Positions 33,669 through 61,269 of a stretch of DNA of 64,000 nt are shown piece by piece. The notes beneath the pieces are model-generated. The model was not told the origin of the DNA. It was given only the letters and a program-made list of their open reading frames with translations, and made no database searches. Source of the stretch: Podarcis raffonei (Eukaryota > Chordata > Lepidosauria > Squamata > Lacertidae); assembly GCF_027172205.1 (NCBI RefSeq), contig NC_070606.1, forward strand, positions 98,652,534-98,716,533, written 5' to 3'. The translations under genes were made by a program, and so were the position numbers. Each line of letters starts with the position of its first letter. Position 1 is the stretch's first letter.

Positions 33669-35390
33669 CATATAAATTATAAAATGTACCACAAAACTTA
33701 TCACTTATACAATCTTTTTAGACTTCCATCAGCACCTCTGATTATCCACCGTTTTAACCGCTTCTTATGCATTTCTTAACTTTATATTGCCTTTACATCT
33801 CTTAACAAATCATCCTTCTCCATTTTTGCAATACTTTCAATAATACTCCTCAGAAAACTTCTTGCAAACCTACAAACGTCGTCTGATCTTCACAAATACT
33901 TTTCAAGTAGTCCGTAAATTTACTCCAGTCATCCGTGAATTTCTGGTCCCGCCGGTTTTGAATCCTTCCTGTTAGTTTATCTAGTTCTGCATAGTCCATT
34001 AACTTCATTCTCCATTCTTCAATCATCGGTAATTCTTCTTGCTTCCATTTTTGGGCCAGAAATATTCTTGTTGCTGTTGTTGCATATGAAAAGAGCTTAC
34101 ATTCCTTTCTGTTTATATCACTCCCCACAATGCCCAGTAAAAATGCTTCTGGTTTCTTTATGAATGTATATTTCAAGATTTTTTTTCATCTCATTATATA
34201 TCATCTCCCAGAAGCATTTCACCTTTTTACATTCCCACCACATGTGATAAAATGTTCCCTCTTTTTCTTCACATTTCCAACATTTATTACTAACTTTATA
34301 CATTTTCGCCAGGTCCTGCTCATTTTGACGGCGCTGCAGCCCTCCATCTTCAGCACCCTGGGCAATGGCGGCCAGATCGCCTGCTCCCCACCCTTCTCCT
34401 CCAGAGTGCGGTCCCAGAGTGAGTGGAAAACCGATTTTTTGGGGGGGGGGTGTCAAAAAGAAAGGAAGCATCCTGAGGCTGTGTTGTGGGGTGGTAGCAG
34501 TGGCCCTTGAGGAAGCAAATTGGATAGCGGTTAAGGATATCTGTCTACAAGTATCTCAAGGGCTGCCCCACGGAAGATGGAGCGAGCTTGGTTTCACCTG
34601 CTCCGCAGCGTAGGACTCGAACCCATGGCCTCAAGTCACGAGAAAGGAGATTCCGACTAAGCATCAGGAAGAACTTTATTATGCTTAGAGCCATTCCGCA
34701 GAGGAAAGGAATCCCTCAGAAGGCAACAAACTCTCTTTTATTGAAGGTTTTTTTTTTAAGCAGAGGTCAGGTGGCAAGAGGTCATTTGAGATCCCTGCAC
34801 TGCAGGGGGTTGGACTGGATGACCCATGGAGTCCCTTCCAACTCTACAATTCTAGTGGTGCATGCTCTGGTTATCTCCCGCTTGGACTACTGCAATGCGC
34901 TCTGTGTGGGGCTACCTTTGAAGGTGACCAGGAAACTACAATGAATCCAGAATGCGGCAGCTAGACTGATGACTGGGAGCGGCCACTGAGACCACATAAC
35001 ACTGGTCCTGAAAGACCTACACTGACTCCCAGTACGTTTCCGAGCACAATTCAAAGTGTTGGTGCTGACCTTTAAAGCCCTAAATGGCCTCAGTCCAGTA
35101 TACCTGAAGGAGCATCTCCACCTCCATCTTTCTGCCCGGACACTGAGGTCCAGCACAGAGGGCCTTCTGGCAGTTCCCTCACTGTGAGAAGCCAAGTTAC
35201 AGGGAACCAGGCAGAGGGCCTTCTTGGTGGTGGCACCCGCCCTGTGGAACGCCCTCCCACCTGATGTCAAAGAGAAAAATAACTACCAAACTTTTAGAAG
35301 ACATCTGAAGGCAGCCCTGTTTAGGGAAGCTTTTAATGTTTACTAGGTTATTGTATTTTAGTGTTTTGTTGGAAGCCGCCCAGAGTGGCT

Positions 35391-35487
<97 letters not shown>

Positions 35488-35917
35488 TTTAAGGGCCTTG
35501 CTGCTGCTGGACAAAGAAACTGAGCCTTTAGTATTAGCGGCACGGTCCTGCGGAACTCTCTGCCACTAGACTAGAGAGTCAGCAGTTGCCTTCTCTTTTA
35601 ATGCCAGACATATTCCCAGGCATCCTGCAGCCGGGATGACTGGGGATGTAGTTGAAAACATCTGGATGGCACCAGGTGGGCAAAGGCTGCATTTGTGGGA
35701 AGCGGAGAAGCCAGTGACCTTCCCCTGGGAAAAGGGCCGCACTCATTCTCCTCCATCTTTGCTTGCAGTGATGCACGCGCAGCTCCTGGTCCTGGAAACC
35801 TTCGTCATGGCTGTGCTGACCAGGATGTACTACAGGAAGCCGGACGACAAGCCAGGCTGTTGCCCGGCCGGAAGTTTGCCAGAGAGCAAAGCAGAAATCG
35901 GTCTCTCGGCTGCCTAG
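21858..35917 (+). CDS. SLC51A: SLC51A, organic solute transporter subunit alpha (OST-alpha), 9 exons
   Basis: Seven-helix subunit that pairs with OST-beta (SLC51B) at the basolateral membrane of ileal and hepatic cells and exports bile acids and conjugated steroids by facilitated diffusion. Coding exons are 21858-21901, 24170-24264, 26931-27085, 27996-28069, 30012-30170, 30542-30653, 32616-32762, 34313-34418 and 35769-35917. All borders are GT-AG, phases agree, and the sum is 1041 bp or 346 residues (human 340). Hallmarks seen are IFVEDALYL and SSAPTVVSVFCCFGLW, the cysteine run CCCCCPCC at residues 162-169, FQYAFLK, ALWINTSLGVSTL, GGQIACSPPFSS and LTRMYYR. The poly(A) signal is at 36136-36141. 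It diverges from ZDHHC19 and converges on PCYT1A. Exon 8's acceptor was duplicated by an L1 insertion. Confidence 0.96.
22085..22255 (+). mobile_element. LINE family A 3' end fragment
   Basis: AAGGAACTATACAACCTTTA ... GCAGCCCTGTATAGGGAAGG, then a degraded tail. Confidence 0.55.
22640..23200 (-). mobile_element. L2/CR1-group LINE (family A) with (TTTA)n tail
   Basis: The minus strand encodes FSVVAPALWNALPSDVKEIS and VLTFQALNGLGPVYLKERLH. A TTTA microsatellite at 22638-22677 replaces the usual AAT tail. Confidence 0.8.
23205..23820 (-). mobile_element. LINE family D and a related LINE remnant
   Basis: The first part encodes the HRVKLWNSLPQEPVRATNLD type of C-terminus. The rest (CTTCCAACATTCAGCGTCC...) is a CR1-like remnant. 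Confidence 0.55.
23920..24040 (+). mobile_element. LINE family A 3' terminus
   Basis: GAAGCCGCCCAGAGTGGCTG ... GGGCAGGGTATAAATAATAA and a short TTA tail, 130 bp before SLC51A exon 2. Confidence 0.7.
24170..24264 (+). CDS. SLC51A: SLC51A exon 2
   Basis: 95 bp from CCACCACAG to GTAAGT. It encodes FAPELVHLLIHNFSIPVACF and SHPPSALQLLQ, matching human YTADLLEVLKTNYGIPSACF with the conserved Pro-x-Ala-Cys-Phe-Ser. Confidence 0.95.
25243..25496. mobile_element. hAT MITE
   Basis: CAGGGTTCAGCAAA at the left and TTTGCCTACCCATG at the right. Flanking 8-mers ATCTATTA/GTCTACTA match at 6 of 8 positions. Confidence 0.75.
25600..25690 (-). mobile_element. CR1 3' end fragment
   Basis: ATCATAGAATTGTAGAGATG ... 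CAACCCCCTGCAAGGCAGGA. Confidence 0.65.
26140..26880 (-). mobile_element. tRNA-Lys/CR1-tail SINE hosting a hAT MITE that hosts a BovB
   Basis: SINE arms at 26140-26180 and 26796-26880. The MITE (26181-26795, ends CAGCGGTTCTCAACC / GGTTGAGAAAGGCTG, TSD ATCTAGTC/ATCTACTC) is interrupted by BovB 26256-26721 with an 11-bp TSD. Confidence 0.8.
26256..26721 (-). mobile_element. BovB/RTE LINE 3' end, 11-bp TSD
   Basis: CTGGCCTTGCT duplicated at 26245-26255 and 26722-26732. A 43-bp tandem duplication inside the element spans 26579-26664. Confidence 0.9.
26931..27085 (+). CDS. SLC51A: SLC51A exon 3 (TM1)
   Basis: 155 bp from CCTTGCAG to GTAAGT. It encodes the first membrane helix and loop (MATFLTLLSVIIFVEDALYL ... 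SSAPT). It follows closely after a three-level repeat nest (26140-26880). Confidence 0.96.
27240..27840 (+). mobile_element. CR1 3' part split by an AT-rich LINE tail
   Basis: CR1 text GGAAGATGGCAGACTCT is repeated on both sides (1 mismatch) of an insert at about 27284-27692 that ends AATAAAGATTATT and poly(A). The CR1 then runs to its 3' end near 27835. Confidence 0.7.
27996..28069 (+). CDS. SLC51A: SLC51A exon 4 (TM2)
   Basis: 74 bp from CTGCCAG to GTGAGT, encoding VVSVFCCFGLWVPRSLNVVE and MAIG. It is nearly identical to the human helix. Confidence 0.96.
28454..28569 (+). repeat. Direct repeat, copy 1
   Basis: TTCGCTTCTGTGGCACAGGG ... TAGCTTCCCCTTGT. About 115 bp matching 29351-29474 at roughly 90 percent by eye. 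Confidence 0.65.
28570..29145 (+). mobile_element. BovB/RTE LINE 3' part
   Basis: Encodes DSSHEIKGRLLLGRKAMTNL, VVMYGSESWTIKKADRQRID and the full BovB C-terminus to VTKSRTRL. Ends CTAAACAACAACA. Confidence 0.92.
29351..29474 (+). repeat. Direct repeat, copy 2
   Basis: Second copy of 28454-28569. The intervening 200 bp outside the BovB (29146-29345) is unclassified. Confidence 0.65.
29577..29911 (+). mobile_element. tRNA-derived SINE
   Basis: 5'-truncated SINE (ACCACAGAGCCTAGGACTTG..., B box GGATCAAATCCC) with ACCTTTTGCCTT repeated at both ends. Confidence 0.85.
30012..30170 (+). CDS. SLC51A: SLC51A exon 5 (TM3 and Cys cluster)
   Basis: 159 bp from CTTCCAG to GTGAGT. It encodes YFAVCFYLLMLIMVEGFGG and then GPCCCCCPCCPR. 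The seven-cysteine cluster is conserved in the family and is a plausible palmitoylation site. Confidence 0.96.
30542..30653 (+). CDS. SLC51A: SLC51A exon 6 (TM4)
   Basis: 112 bp ending at GAC|GTAAGT. It encodes RKLKLIMLGSFQYAFLKGAC and ends in TTEGLYDTSD. Confidence 0.95.
30985..31711 (+). mobile_element. LINE family A terminus followed by LINE family B 3' end
   Basis: A short family A end (CCAGCCAGATGGGTGGGGTA) is followed by family B coding sequence (RTLRSINSNTLEVLGPKEVR, ARAFSVVAPAWWNALSHETR) and an (AAT)n tail at 31664-31711. Confidence 0.8.
31730..31840 (+). mobile_element. CR1 3' end fragment
   Basis: GATTCCTGCACTGCAGGGAG ... CCCTTCCACCTTTATGATTC. Confidence 0.6.
32215..32610 (+). mobile_element. 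L2/CR1-group LINE (family D) 3' end abutting SLC51A exon 7
   Basis: TTCTTCAGGCAGCATGTAGT ... CTGGCCTGATGCAGCCGGCT. Its pyrimidine-rich terminus runs to within a few bases of the acceptor at 32615. Confidence 0.8.
32616..32762 (+). CDS. SLC51A: SLC51A exon 7 (TM5)
   Basis: 147 bp from GCCTTCTAG to GTAACC. It encodes VALWINTSLGVSTLFALWAN and SEQNMGCKFACFQ. The 3' end of a sense L2/CR1-group LINE lies immediately upstream and contributes to the pyrimidine-rich acceptor region. Confidence 0.95.
32785..33290 (+). mobile_element. L2/CR1-group LINE remnant
   Basis: Encodes NRAFSVIRPVQWNSLPLEIQ and VSTFKCLLQTFFI, then a degraded 3' UTR. It starts about 20 bp after exon 7. Confidence 0.65.
33600..34309 (-). 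mobile_element. L1 LINE inserted at the SLC51A exon 8 acceptor
   Basis: Flanked by the 14-bp duplication CAGGTCCTCCTCAT (33586-33599) and CAGGTCCTGCTCAT (34310-34323). The tail is T-rich followed by (TA)n at 33621-33664. The minus strand encodes LAKMYKVSNKCWKC, GTFYHMWWECKKVKCFWEM, TTATRIFLAQKWKQEELPMI, the L1 ORF2 C-terminus, 5'-truncated. Confidence 0.9.
34313..34418 (+). CDS. SLC51A: SLC51A exon 8 (TM6)
   Basis: 106 bp encoding VLLILTALQPSIFSTLGNGG and QIACSPPFSSRVRSQ, with a GTGAGT donor. The acceptor CAG and the first 11 exon bases are one copy of an L1 target-site duplication. The other copy, with the ancestral-looking pyrimidine tract, is at 33586-33599. Confidence 0.95.
34545..34855 (+). 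mobile_element. CR1 LINE 3' end
   Basis: AAGGGCTGCCCCACGGAAGA ... GGGTTGGACTGGATGACCCA ... CTACAATTCTA. Confidence 0.8.
34856..35490 (+). mobile_element. L2/CR1-group LINE (family A) with (GT)n(TA)n end
   Basis: Encodes GCTCTGGTTATCTCCCGCTT RT text and the family A C-terminus. The usual tail is replaced by (GT)n at 35394-35428 and (TA)n to about 35470. Confidence 0.8.
35769..35917 (+). CDS. SLC51A: SLC51A exon 9 (TM7 and C-terminus)
   Basis: 149 bp from GCTTGCAG to a TAG stop. It encodes MHAQLLVLETFVMAVLTRMY and YRKPDDKPGCC..., matching human HLLILETFLMTVLTRMYYR. The tail after that is divergent. Confidence 0.95.
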
Positions 35918-36135
35918 GAACAGGAGTGCCCAGCAGGGCTATCGGAGGCCCCCAACCCTCTTGCCAACATTTGCTCCGGGATTTCAAGAACATGTGGTCT
36001 TCCTTGCAGGGGGAAGGGACAAGGGACTGATTCTGCCTTGGGACAGGCACATGGACATATGACCCTTTGTACAAGAATGACTTCAGGACAACTGTAATTT
36101 GTGCAGCTATAGTCAAAAGTGCCCGGGGCACATGG

Positions 36136-36141
36136 AATAAA
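36136..36141 (+). terminator. SLC51A: SLC51A poly(A) signal
   Basis: AATAAA 219 bp after the stop codon, followed by a T/G-rich stretch. Cleavage is probably near 36155-36165. Confidence 0.7.
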
Positions 36142-36204
36142 TCCATTTTATGCTGTGTTGGTTATTAATCCCTAGCCTGCTCCTAATATGAAAAGCAATC
36201 CCAG

Positions 36205-36720
36205 AGTGTCTTCTTTTTTTGCGATCCCTCATAGCCGAGTAAGATGGTTTTCCATGAACACGGCTTTAAAAGTGAGTCCGTAAGTGACTGTGGAGGCCAA
36301 TTCAGGATCCACACATCCTTCCACGGTGGGTTTCTGGGCGGGAGTTGATCACAGCGAGGGTTTGCCAAGCATGCCTTCCTCTTAGCACGTTTCTCCCTTT
36401 TGTCCTGAGTTCGAGTCTCTTCAAAGTCTATGACACCTTTGAAGTCCAATTGGAGCGCTTACAGGCCAGTGTTTCCCACTTATCAGTGCTTATGTTACAT
36501 TTTTAAAGATTTGTCTTGAGAGCATCTTTAAACCTCTTTTGTTGTCCACCGGTATTTCACTTTCCATTCTTGTGTTGGAAAGAGAGTAGTCGCTTTGGAA
36601 GACATCCGCACATGACCAGTCCAACGAAGTTGATGTTGAAGAATCACTGCTTCAACACTGGCGATCTTTGCTTCTTCCAGTACACTGGCATTAGTTCGCC
36701 TGTCTTCCCGAGTGATGTAT
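36205..36720 (-). mobile_element. RTE-like LINE 3' end in the gap between SLC51A and PCYT1A
   Basis: Minus-strand text matches 11940-12150 (CTTGGCAAACCC..GATCAACTCCCGCC, CTACGAGGGATCGC in reverse). It continues with a LINE C-terminal region (FYTSLGRQ, WTGHV-like). Confidence 0.6.
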
Positions 36721-36824
36721 AAAATTTTTCAGAGACACCTGTGTGATTAGAACCCCCTTTTGCATTCTCTGCACTGCTGGGTTTTTTGGGGACAGGTGAT
36801 CCTGTCACAGTGTGTCTTTTGGAG

Positions 36825-36898
36825 TCACAGAATCATAGAGTTGGATGGGACCCTGGGGTCATCTAGTCCAACCCCCTGCAATGCAGGAATCTCCCATT
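36825..36898 (-). mobile_element. CR1 3' end fragment
   Basis: CACAGAATCATAGAGTTGGA ... CAACCCCCTGCAATGCAGGA. Confidence 0.75.
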
Positions 36899-37049
36899 TG
36901 AGCGTTTTGTGGTCCTCCTCGCCCTTGTGACCCAACGCTATGGGGACCTGTGCAAATCTGGCATGACTTGTGAGATGAGAGCTTGGCACCACAATATGGA
37001 AGCAGGGAGATGAAAGCTGATTTTTGACACATTAAGGACAACCCGAAAG

Positions 37050-40000
37050 TGTTTTGGGTAAAATGACATTTATTTGGCTAAAACGCATAAGTGGAAGAAA
37101 AAAGGAAGAATGCACAAAACAACCCCCATTCAGCTTGCAGCAGAACCGGGAGCTTGCGATTCACAGAGACAGGAAACTGGGACACTTAACACTGATTGAA
37201 AGAGGCATGGCTAGGAGAGGAAAGTCCATCACCACCAGTCTCTGTGGCTACAGAAAGCTCTGTTGAGGCAACCAGTTAAAGATTTCTGTTTGGGCGTTTT
37301 TACGTTGGCTTCCCTGCAAAGGACACCATGAATGGCCTTTGCCCAGCGTAGGAAATCTTGACATCATGCAGCTGAAATCATCTAGTGTCAAAACCTGGCT
37401 CCTTAAAAAGAGATCTTCCAGGTCTTCCCTAAGCCAACGAACAAGGAAGGTTGGGGAAACTAAAAAACCCTTAATTCTTCCTGTTTATTAGTGCTAAAAA
37501 ACTGATAACTGTTTGTACTACAGACATGTTTGCTCCTCTCTGAAGCAGGAGAGCTAGCCTGGATGAAAGTTTACGATGCAGGGTGGTCACTGAGGAATTG
37601 AGCCGGTCTCAAAGGCCTGAATTAGGCAGCCTTAAGACTTGGCTAGAAACCCTGCGACAATGCAGTGATAGGACCAGATCTCATATGGCTTTTAGGAAAA
37701 CGCAGCAGCTGTAATAGGGAACAGAAATTATGTGCCACTGAGGCCCCACAATGCAAGAAGGGAGTTTCACAAAGGCCCATTTTTCAAGTGGTCAAATGTA
37801 CAAGATGTTTCAATGCTGGTATTTCAGGATGGACGGCTGTCAGAAGGTGCCTCAATTCTGCAACTCTTGCATGGCCAACAAAAGTTTAGTTTGGATGTTA
37901 CTGGAGTGGCATGAAAGCTGCCCAAACACGGCTTGGGTCCCACGATGCTTCGCTAGCATATGTGAAGTACCACCATGTGGCTTTTCAAATCCATTATGGG
38001 ACTCATAACAATACTGTCATTGGCCAGAGCACAAGGATTCTGCTCTGGGTGGAAACTTGGGACAGTCAGAGATTGCCCTGTGTAGCGGTTTCTCCCCAAT
38101 TACGACCCTTTTTTTAAAAAAACAACAACCCTGTGTTGAGGACTAAATAGTTATATGAATAATGAGTGTAGCTGTATGGGTGGAAGAGTCCATTGAGATT
38201 TCCATCACCTGTTCAGTTGCAAAGGAAGGAAATGCAATTTCTGGCTAAATGCATATGGTGGCCCTGGAAAACTATTTGCTTCTGGATGCAAAGAAGTTAA
38301 TAACCCTTGCCTATTTTCTCCCTCTGACTCTGGGAAGTATGGAAGTCTCCAAATATTGCTAAAAGGGGTGCATCACACAGTGCCCAGGTGAGTCCATTCA
38401 GAGGCAACAGGGCTGTGCTTTATGCATGACTAAATAAATCTGCACAAATGCTGCAAGCAGGTTGTTCTACCTACCTTGTGTAGCAACACCCGTGTAGGGG
38501 CCATCACTTACAACTACAGGTGTGCGAGATTTGTGCACGTCCCTAACCAAAACCCACTTTTGTGCAGTATTTTCGCAGGGCCGAAGTACTGTTAAGAGTA
38601 CTGGCCTTTGGGCTTCTTTTGAAAAGGGCACAAAACAGAGTCAAGCACACAGGCAGCGATCTTTCAATGCTACCGTTACTCTACAAACCTACATCTTGTA
38701 GAGAGGGACCACTGGTATAATGCAATATGTAGCAGTCACTATTTCAGCACCCCAAATCCTGTTTTCTTAAAAGTCACCCAACAAATTTATCTGCTTCTGT
38801 AGTGACCTTTGCAAGTATCATTTCGGAATGGCTGGCCCCATAGGTGTCATTCCTTTAGGGCCGCTGACACTCCTGTTCCCAAAGCAGTCTCCAGGTGAGC
38901 CGGTTTGGGAGACAATTTCTGGGGCAGAAGAACCACCCTGAGGTGCCGTTCCCCTCCAACTCGCTGTTTTCATGGCAAAATGGTCTTTTGGAAGAGCTCC
39001 CTCAAAGGAAAAGACAGAAATTATCCAGAGGCCATGTGTACCACGGCAATTTTACGGCACTGGGGAAAACTTTCAGAAGCACATTTTACCGCATGAATAA
39101 CATGGAAGGGAAATCTGCCTTGCGGCAACTCAGTTCCTGCGTCTGTGAATCAACTTTATACAGTGTGCAAATGTTCAGAAGTGTGTCTCAAAACAATCCA
39201 ACTGAACACACTTTTGAAGAGTTAAAACGGGGCAATCCAGCATTTCCAGGACTCTCCCCTCTCCCTGTGGAACGGGAAGGCAGGCTGAGGAACAGAAATA
39301 CGTTCTCCCTGATTTTTAAGACACCAGGGGAAACTCACAGGGAAGAGAGAGCACGGCGCTGTCTGCTTTGTGACCTCCCACCAAAAATCCTGACGGTGTA
39401 TGGCCCAGACTGACCACCACAGTGGCAATCTGGCCAACACCTCCGTTCCTGTCCAGGGACAGTCTTGATGTCAGAAAATGTGTGGGCACCAGGATGCCTT
39501 GAAGCTGTCCCGCTGAGCTCACAGAGTGTGGCAGAGGCTGTCTGCCTGCTCCGTATTCTCAAAGCACGAATAATTCCTCCCCCCCCCCCCCCCAGACATT
39601 TCACAAGCTGATTTTCCTACAAAGAGACAACCTCTTAAGAAAAACATTAACTCATGAAATAACCCAGACGGGCAGTCGTCCATGGTCAAGGGACAGCTGG
39701 CATCGTTCTTGACAGGGAAACATCAGAAGCAGGGACTGAATCCAGGGAAAATCCATGCGGAGCTGACAGTTAACTCTGAACATTTATTACACAGTTAACA
39801 ACAAAAGCCAACAGGAGGAGCACCCCAGACATCGGGCAGTTCACTGAAAGAGCAGCTGTTTTGCGTGATATTCATTTGCACCTTACTCAAGGCAGAGCTG
39901 AGAGTTGGCAGGGTTTGCACTCGAACACCCAGGAGGTTTGGAGGTGACGCAACGAGTGTGCCGCACCCTCTGAGCTGGATCTGTGCTGCTGCTGGCCTTT

Positions 40001-41432
40001 CCTGGGAGCACAGAGCAGACACTCAGCCATAGTTGCACAATGGGGCAGTTCCCCTCTTCCCCATGAAGGGGTGCAGCAAAGCCCTGACCACTGGGCATTT
40101 ATGACAGACACAGGCAGGCAGGAGAGCAGAGTTGCAGGATCAGACAGAGCTGCACGGTGCACTTTGGAAGCTGGGAGGCAGGAAGGGGTTAGGGTCAGGT
40201 AGGGACGTTTGGAGAAGAGATGGTTAAGTCAACAAAGGCGAGATGGGTACGTCAACAAAGACCAAACACCCGGCGTCAGGAAAGGGGTCACAAACCTTTG
40301 CTTAAAGCACAACACGCAAAAGGGATAAAAATTTAAGCTTTTAACAGGCTCCCAAGTTTCCTTGTTTTCGCTGCCCGACAAGAAGTCTCAGAATGGGGAG
40401 AATCGGGGTCGCTTTTCCGGACACTACGGAATGAGTGCCACACATTCAGCTTTGCAATGCAACGTACATTCCACCTGAATGCTAGCCTGATGTTCTCCTC
40501 CAATTCGGCAGCAAGCAACTTGCCTTTGAAGCCTGGGGGGGGGGGTTGCTACTCCTGCTGCACATCCACAGGAACTTTAAGCCAACTTTGCCCATTTGGG
40601 AAGCGAACTGAATTTTTTCTTTTATTATTGTGTGCGCCAGAAGCAGGAAAAGGCAGCTGAGCAGACGACCCAACAACCTCACTGGGGTTACAGTGGGAAT
40701 CTGCAGACATGTCCCCCCCCTTTTGCACAGCCTCCCCTCCCACTTATCTTCTTGAGGACCAGCAAACTGGGGGAACAGAAGGGGTTGCAAGGTGACCAAC
40801 TGCCGCTCCGGCATCCCAAAAAGCATCTGGTGACTCCACAGCCAGCCGCCACCTCTCTCTCTCTCTTTACAGATTTTCTACTGTAACCGCTTCCTGCACT
40901 GCCGTGACTTCACACCGGCTCAAGGGCCTTGTGGGCCTTGAACTGGAAACAGCCTGTGAGGAGGCAGGGGGCACCCTGGGACTTGGGGACGGGCAGGCAA
41001 CGATGCTCACCTGCAGGGCAGCCTCCCGGCTCTGCCAGCCCCATAACTCCCCCGCCAACCAGAGTGCTCATTTCCACGAGTGGCTCGGGCCGGTTAAAAG
41101 TTTAAAAGGAATACACCTGCTTTAAAATAAGAGCCACCTTCCCCCCGTTTCCCCCAAGAAACAAGACAGCAAATAACCAATGAAAGGGGAAGTGGGGAAG
41201 GCGTTCAAACGCAACAATGCGCCCCACTCCCCAAGGCACTAGTCCTCAGTGAGAGAGGAGGAGGAGGATGCTGCCCGGGTGGGCTGCCACGGCAGACCCA
41301 GCCCTCGGGCGGCGGGTTGAGGGGAGGCGCTCGCTCTCTGGAGCTCATCGTCAGCGGTTCTCTTCATGCCTGGAGGCGGGACTCATCAAGGAAGCAGCAT
41401 TTGCAGAAATCCCTGCGGGGTCCAGGGTCTCT
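37050..41432 (-). other. PCYT1A: PCYT1A 3' UTR (probable)
   Basis: About 4.4 kb of DNA after the stop codon with no recognisable LINE, SINE or LTR, in contrast to every other stretch of this size in the window. AATAAA on the minus strand occurs at 37069-37074, giving a likely cleavage site near 37045-37055. Another AATAAA near 39781 could be used for a shorter form. The extent is inferred from the signal and the repeat-free character. Confidence 0.6.
37069..37074 (-). terminator. PCYT1A: Candidate PCYT1A distal poly(A) signal
   Basis: AATAAA on the minus strand at the edge of the repeat-free block, about 0.9 kb from the convergent SLC51A poly(A) site. Confidence 0.5.
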
Positions 41433-59562
<18,130 letters not shown>

Positions 59563-60164
59563 CTGCGGGAGCGAATGAGGCGTGGTTGTTTTAAAAAATA
59601 AAATAATAAAAAAAAGAAGGGTGGGAGAAACCAGCAGCCAGAAAAGGACTCTGTGTGTAGTGGGTTGATCAGAGGAGCAGATCGTCTGAGCTGCCAAGAG
59701 CCAGCTGGCTTTCAGCGGAAGAGGGTCAAGGTGGGAATGTTTTGAGTCCTCCTCTGAGCCGCCTCTTATCTGCCATAGTGACAAGAGGGCAGTAAAAACC
59801 AGCTGGCAGCAAGGAAGGTCTTTCTCCCATGACCCAGCAGGAATGCAAGAACAGAGAGAGAAGGGGGTGTGGAGAGAGAGAACTCAGTGGCAGGGCTTAT
59901 TTTAGCACTCAGTTAAAAGCAGTGGGCAAAAGATTGAGCTGTTGTGTGTGTGTGGGGGGGGGACACACAAAGCAGAGACCTTAACCAAAATGAGCCAAGG
60001 ACCTGTCTCTTCCAAAGGTCCCAGCGACATGGCAGAACCTTTTCAGCTTCCTCTGCAGTTGCAGGATTCCCTGGTGCCTTCCACAGACTCTATTCTACAT
60101 AGGAACATTGGGACCACAGTGAATTAGCAGGCTTCTCACTGACCGCAGCACAATTAGCAGTAGC

Positions 60165-60440
60165 TCAGCGGTCCCAGCGCCTGCCCACCTAGCAGTTCGA
60201 AAGCACCCCTAAGTGCAAGTAGATAAATAGGTACCGCTTTATAGCGGGAAGGTAACGGCGTTTCCGTGTGCTGCGCTGGTGCTGGCTCGCCAGCCGCAGC
60301 TTCGTCACGCTGGCCACGTGACCCGGAAGTGTCTTCGGACGGCGCCGGCTCCCGGCCTCTAGAGCGAGATGAGCACGCAACCCCAGAGTCGGACACGACT
60401 GGCCCGTACGGGCAGCGGTACCTTTACCTTTACCAGCAAT
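60165..60440 (+). mobile_element. tRNA-derived SINE, divergent subfamily
   Basis: AGCAGTTCGAAAGCACCCCT ... CCCAGAGTCGGACACGACTG ... GGTACCTTTACCTTTACC. Lacks most of the tRNA head. Confidence 0.8.
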
Positions 60441-60620
60441 GGAAGAAGCAGACTGAAATGCCCCTCAAGTTATGGGGAAATAGTATCTGGGACGCAGCAA
60501 TGTCTGAGTGTCTCACCAGACACAAGAGGGCAATTAAAGGCATAACGGATAGAGGCAGCTTCCAAGAAACGTGGACCCCTTTCTTGAACTATGTGAATGG
60601 CTAAAATCAAGACCTTCTTA
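60440..60620 (+). mobile_element. L1 C-terminal fragment
   Basis: Encodes QQWKKQTEMPLKLWGNSIWD and FQETWTPFLNYVN, an L1 ORF2 C-terminal type. Confidence 0.6.
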
Positions 60621-60885
60621 CACCAACCGCTCAATAGTCTCAGTGGAGAGGTTATGCTAAGTAACCTGTTTGAATGTTGAATGTGTAACCGTATGCCCAG
60701 AGACAATGGATCAAACAAACACCGTTAGCTATACTGCTGGATAAGTGTTTAATGGTTATTGTATTTGTTCAAAAACCAATGAAAATTGTTTTTTAAAATA
60801 AATAAATAAATAAACAAACAAACAAATAAAGAATAGAAGTTGGAAGATTAGTTGCTGAAAGATTTAGGAGAGGTAAAACAAAGTA

Positions 60886-61136
60886 CAGTGCTACCTTGGT
60901 TCCTGAATAGCTTAGTTGCCAAACAAATTGGCTCCCGAACGCCGCAAACTTGGAAGTAAGTGTTCTGGTTTGCGAACCTTTTTCAGAAGCTGTACGTCCG
61001 ACGCGGCTTCCACGGCTTCTGTTTGAGTGCAGGAAGCTCCTGCAGCCAATCAGAAGCCGTGCCTTGGTTTCCGAATGGTTTTGGGAGTCGAAAGGACTCC
61101 TGGAACGGATTAAGTTTGAGAACCAAGGTTCCACTG
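60886..61136. mobile_element. Mariner-like MITE in a LINE
   Basis: CAGTGCTACCTTGGTT / AACCAAGGTTCCACTG flanked by TA. A family D LINE resumes on the right (61139-61268). Confidence 0.85.
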
Positions 61137-61269
61137 TACTTCATTATGCAGAGCACAGTCAGACTAGGGAACTCACTTCCACAGGAAGCCGTGGCGGCCA
61201 CCAACTTGGATGGCTTTAAAAAAGGATTAGACAAACACACAGAGGAGAGGGCTATTGGAGGCTATTAGC

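Noticed and set aside
38895-39413. 172-codon open frame on the plus strand
   Set aside because: It is antisense to the PCYT1A 3' UTR, has no domain or splice structure I recognise, and its composition looks like chance.
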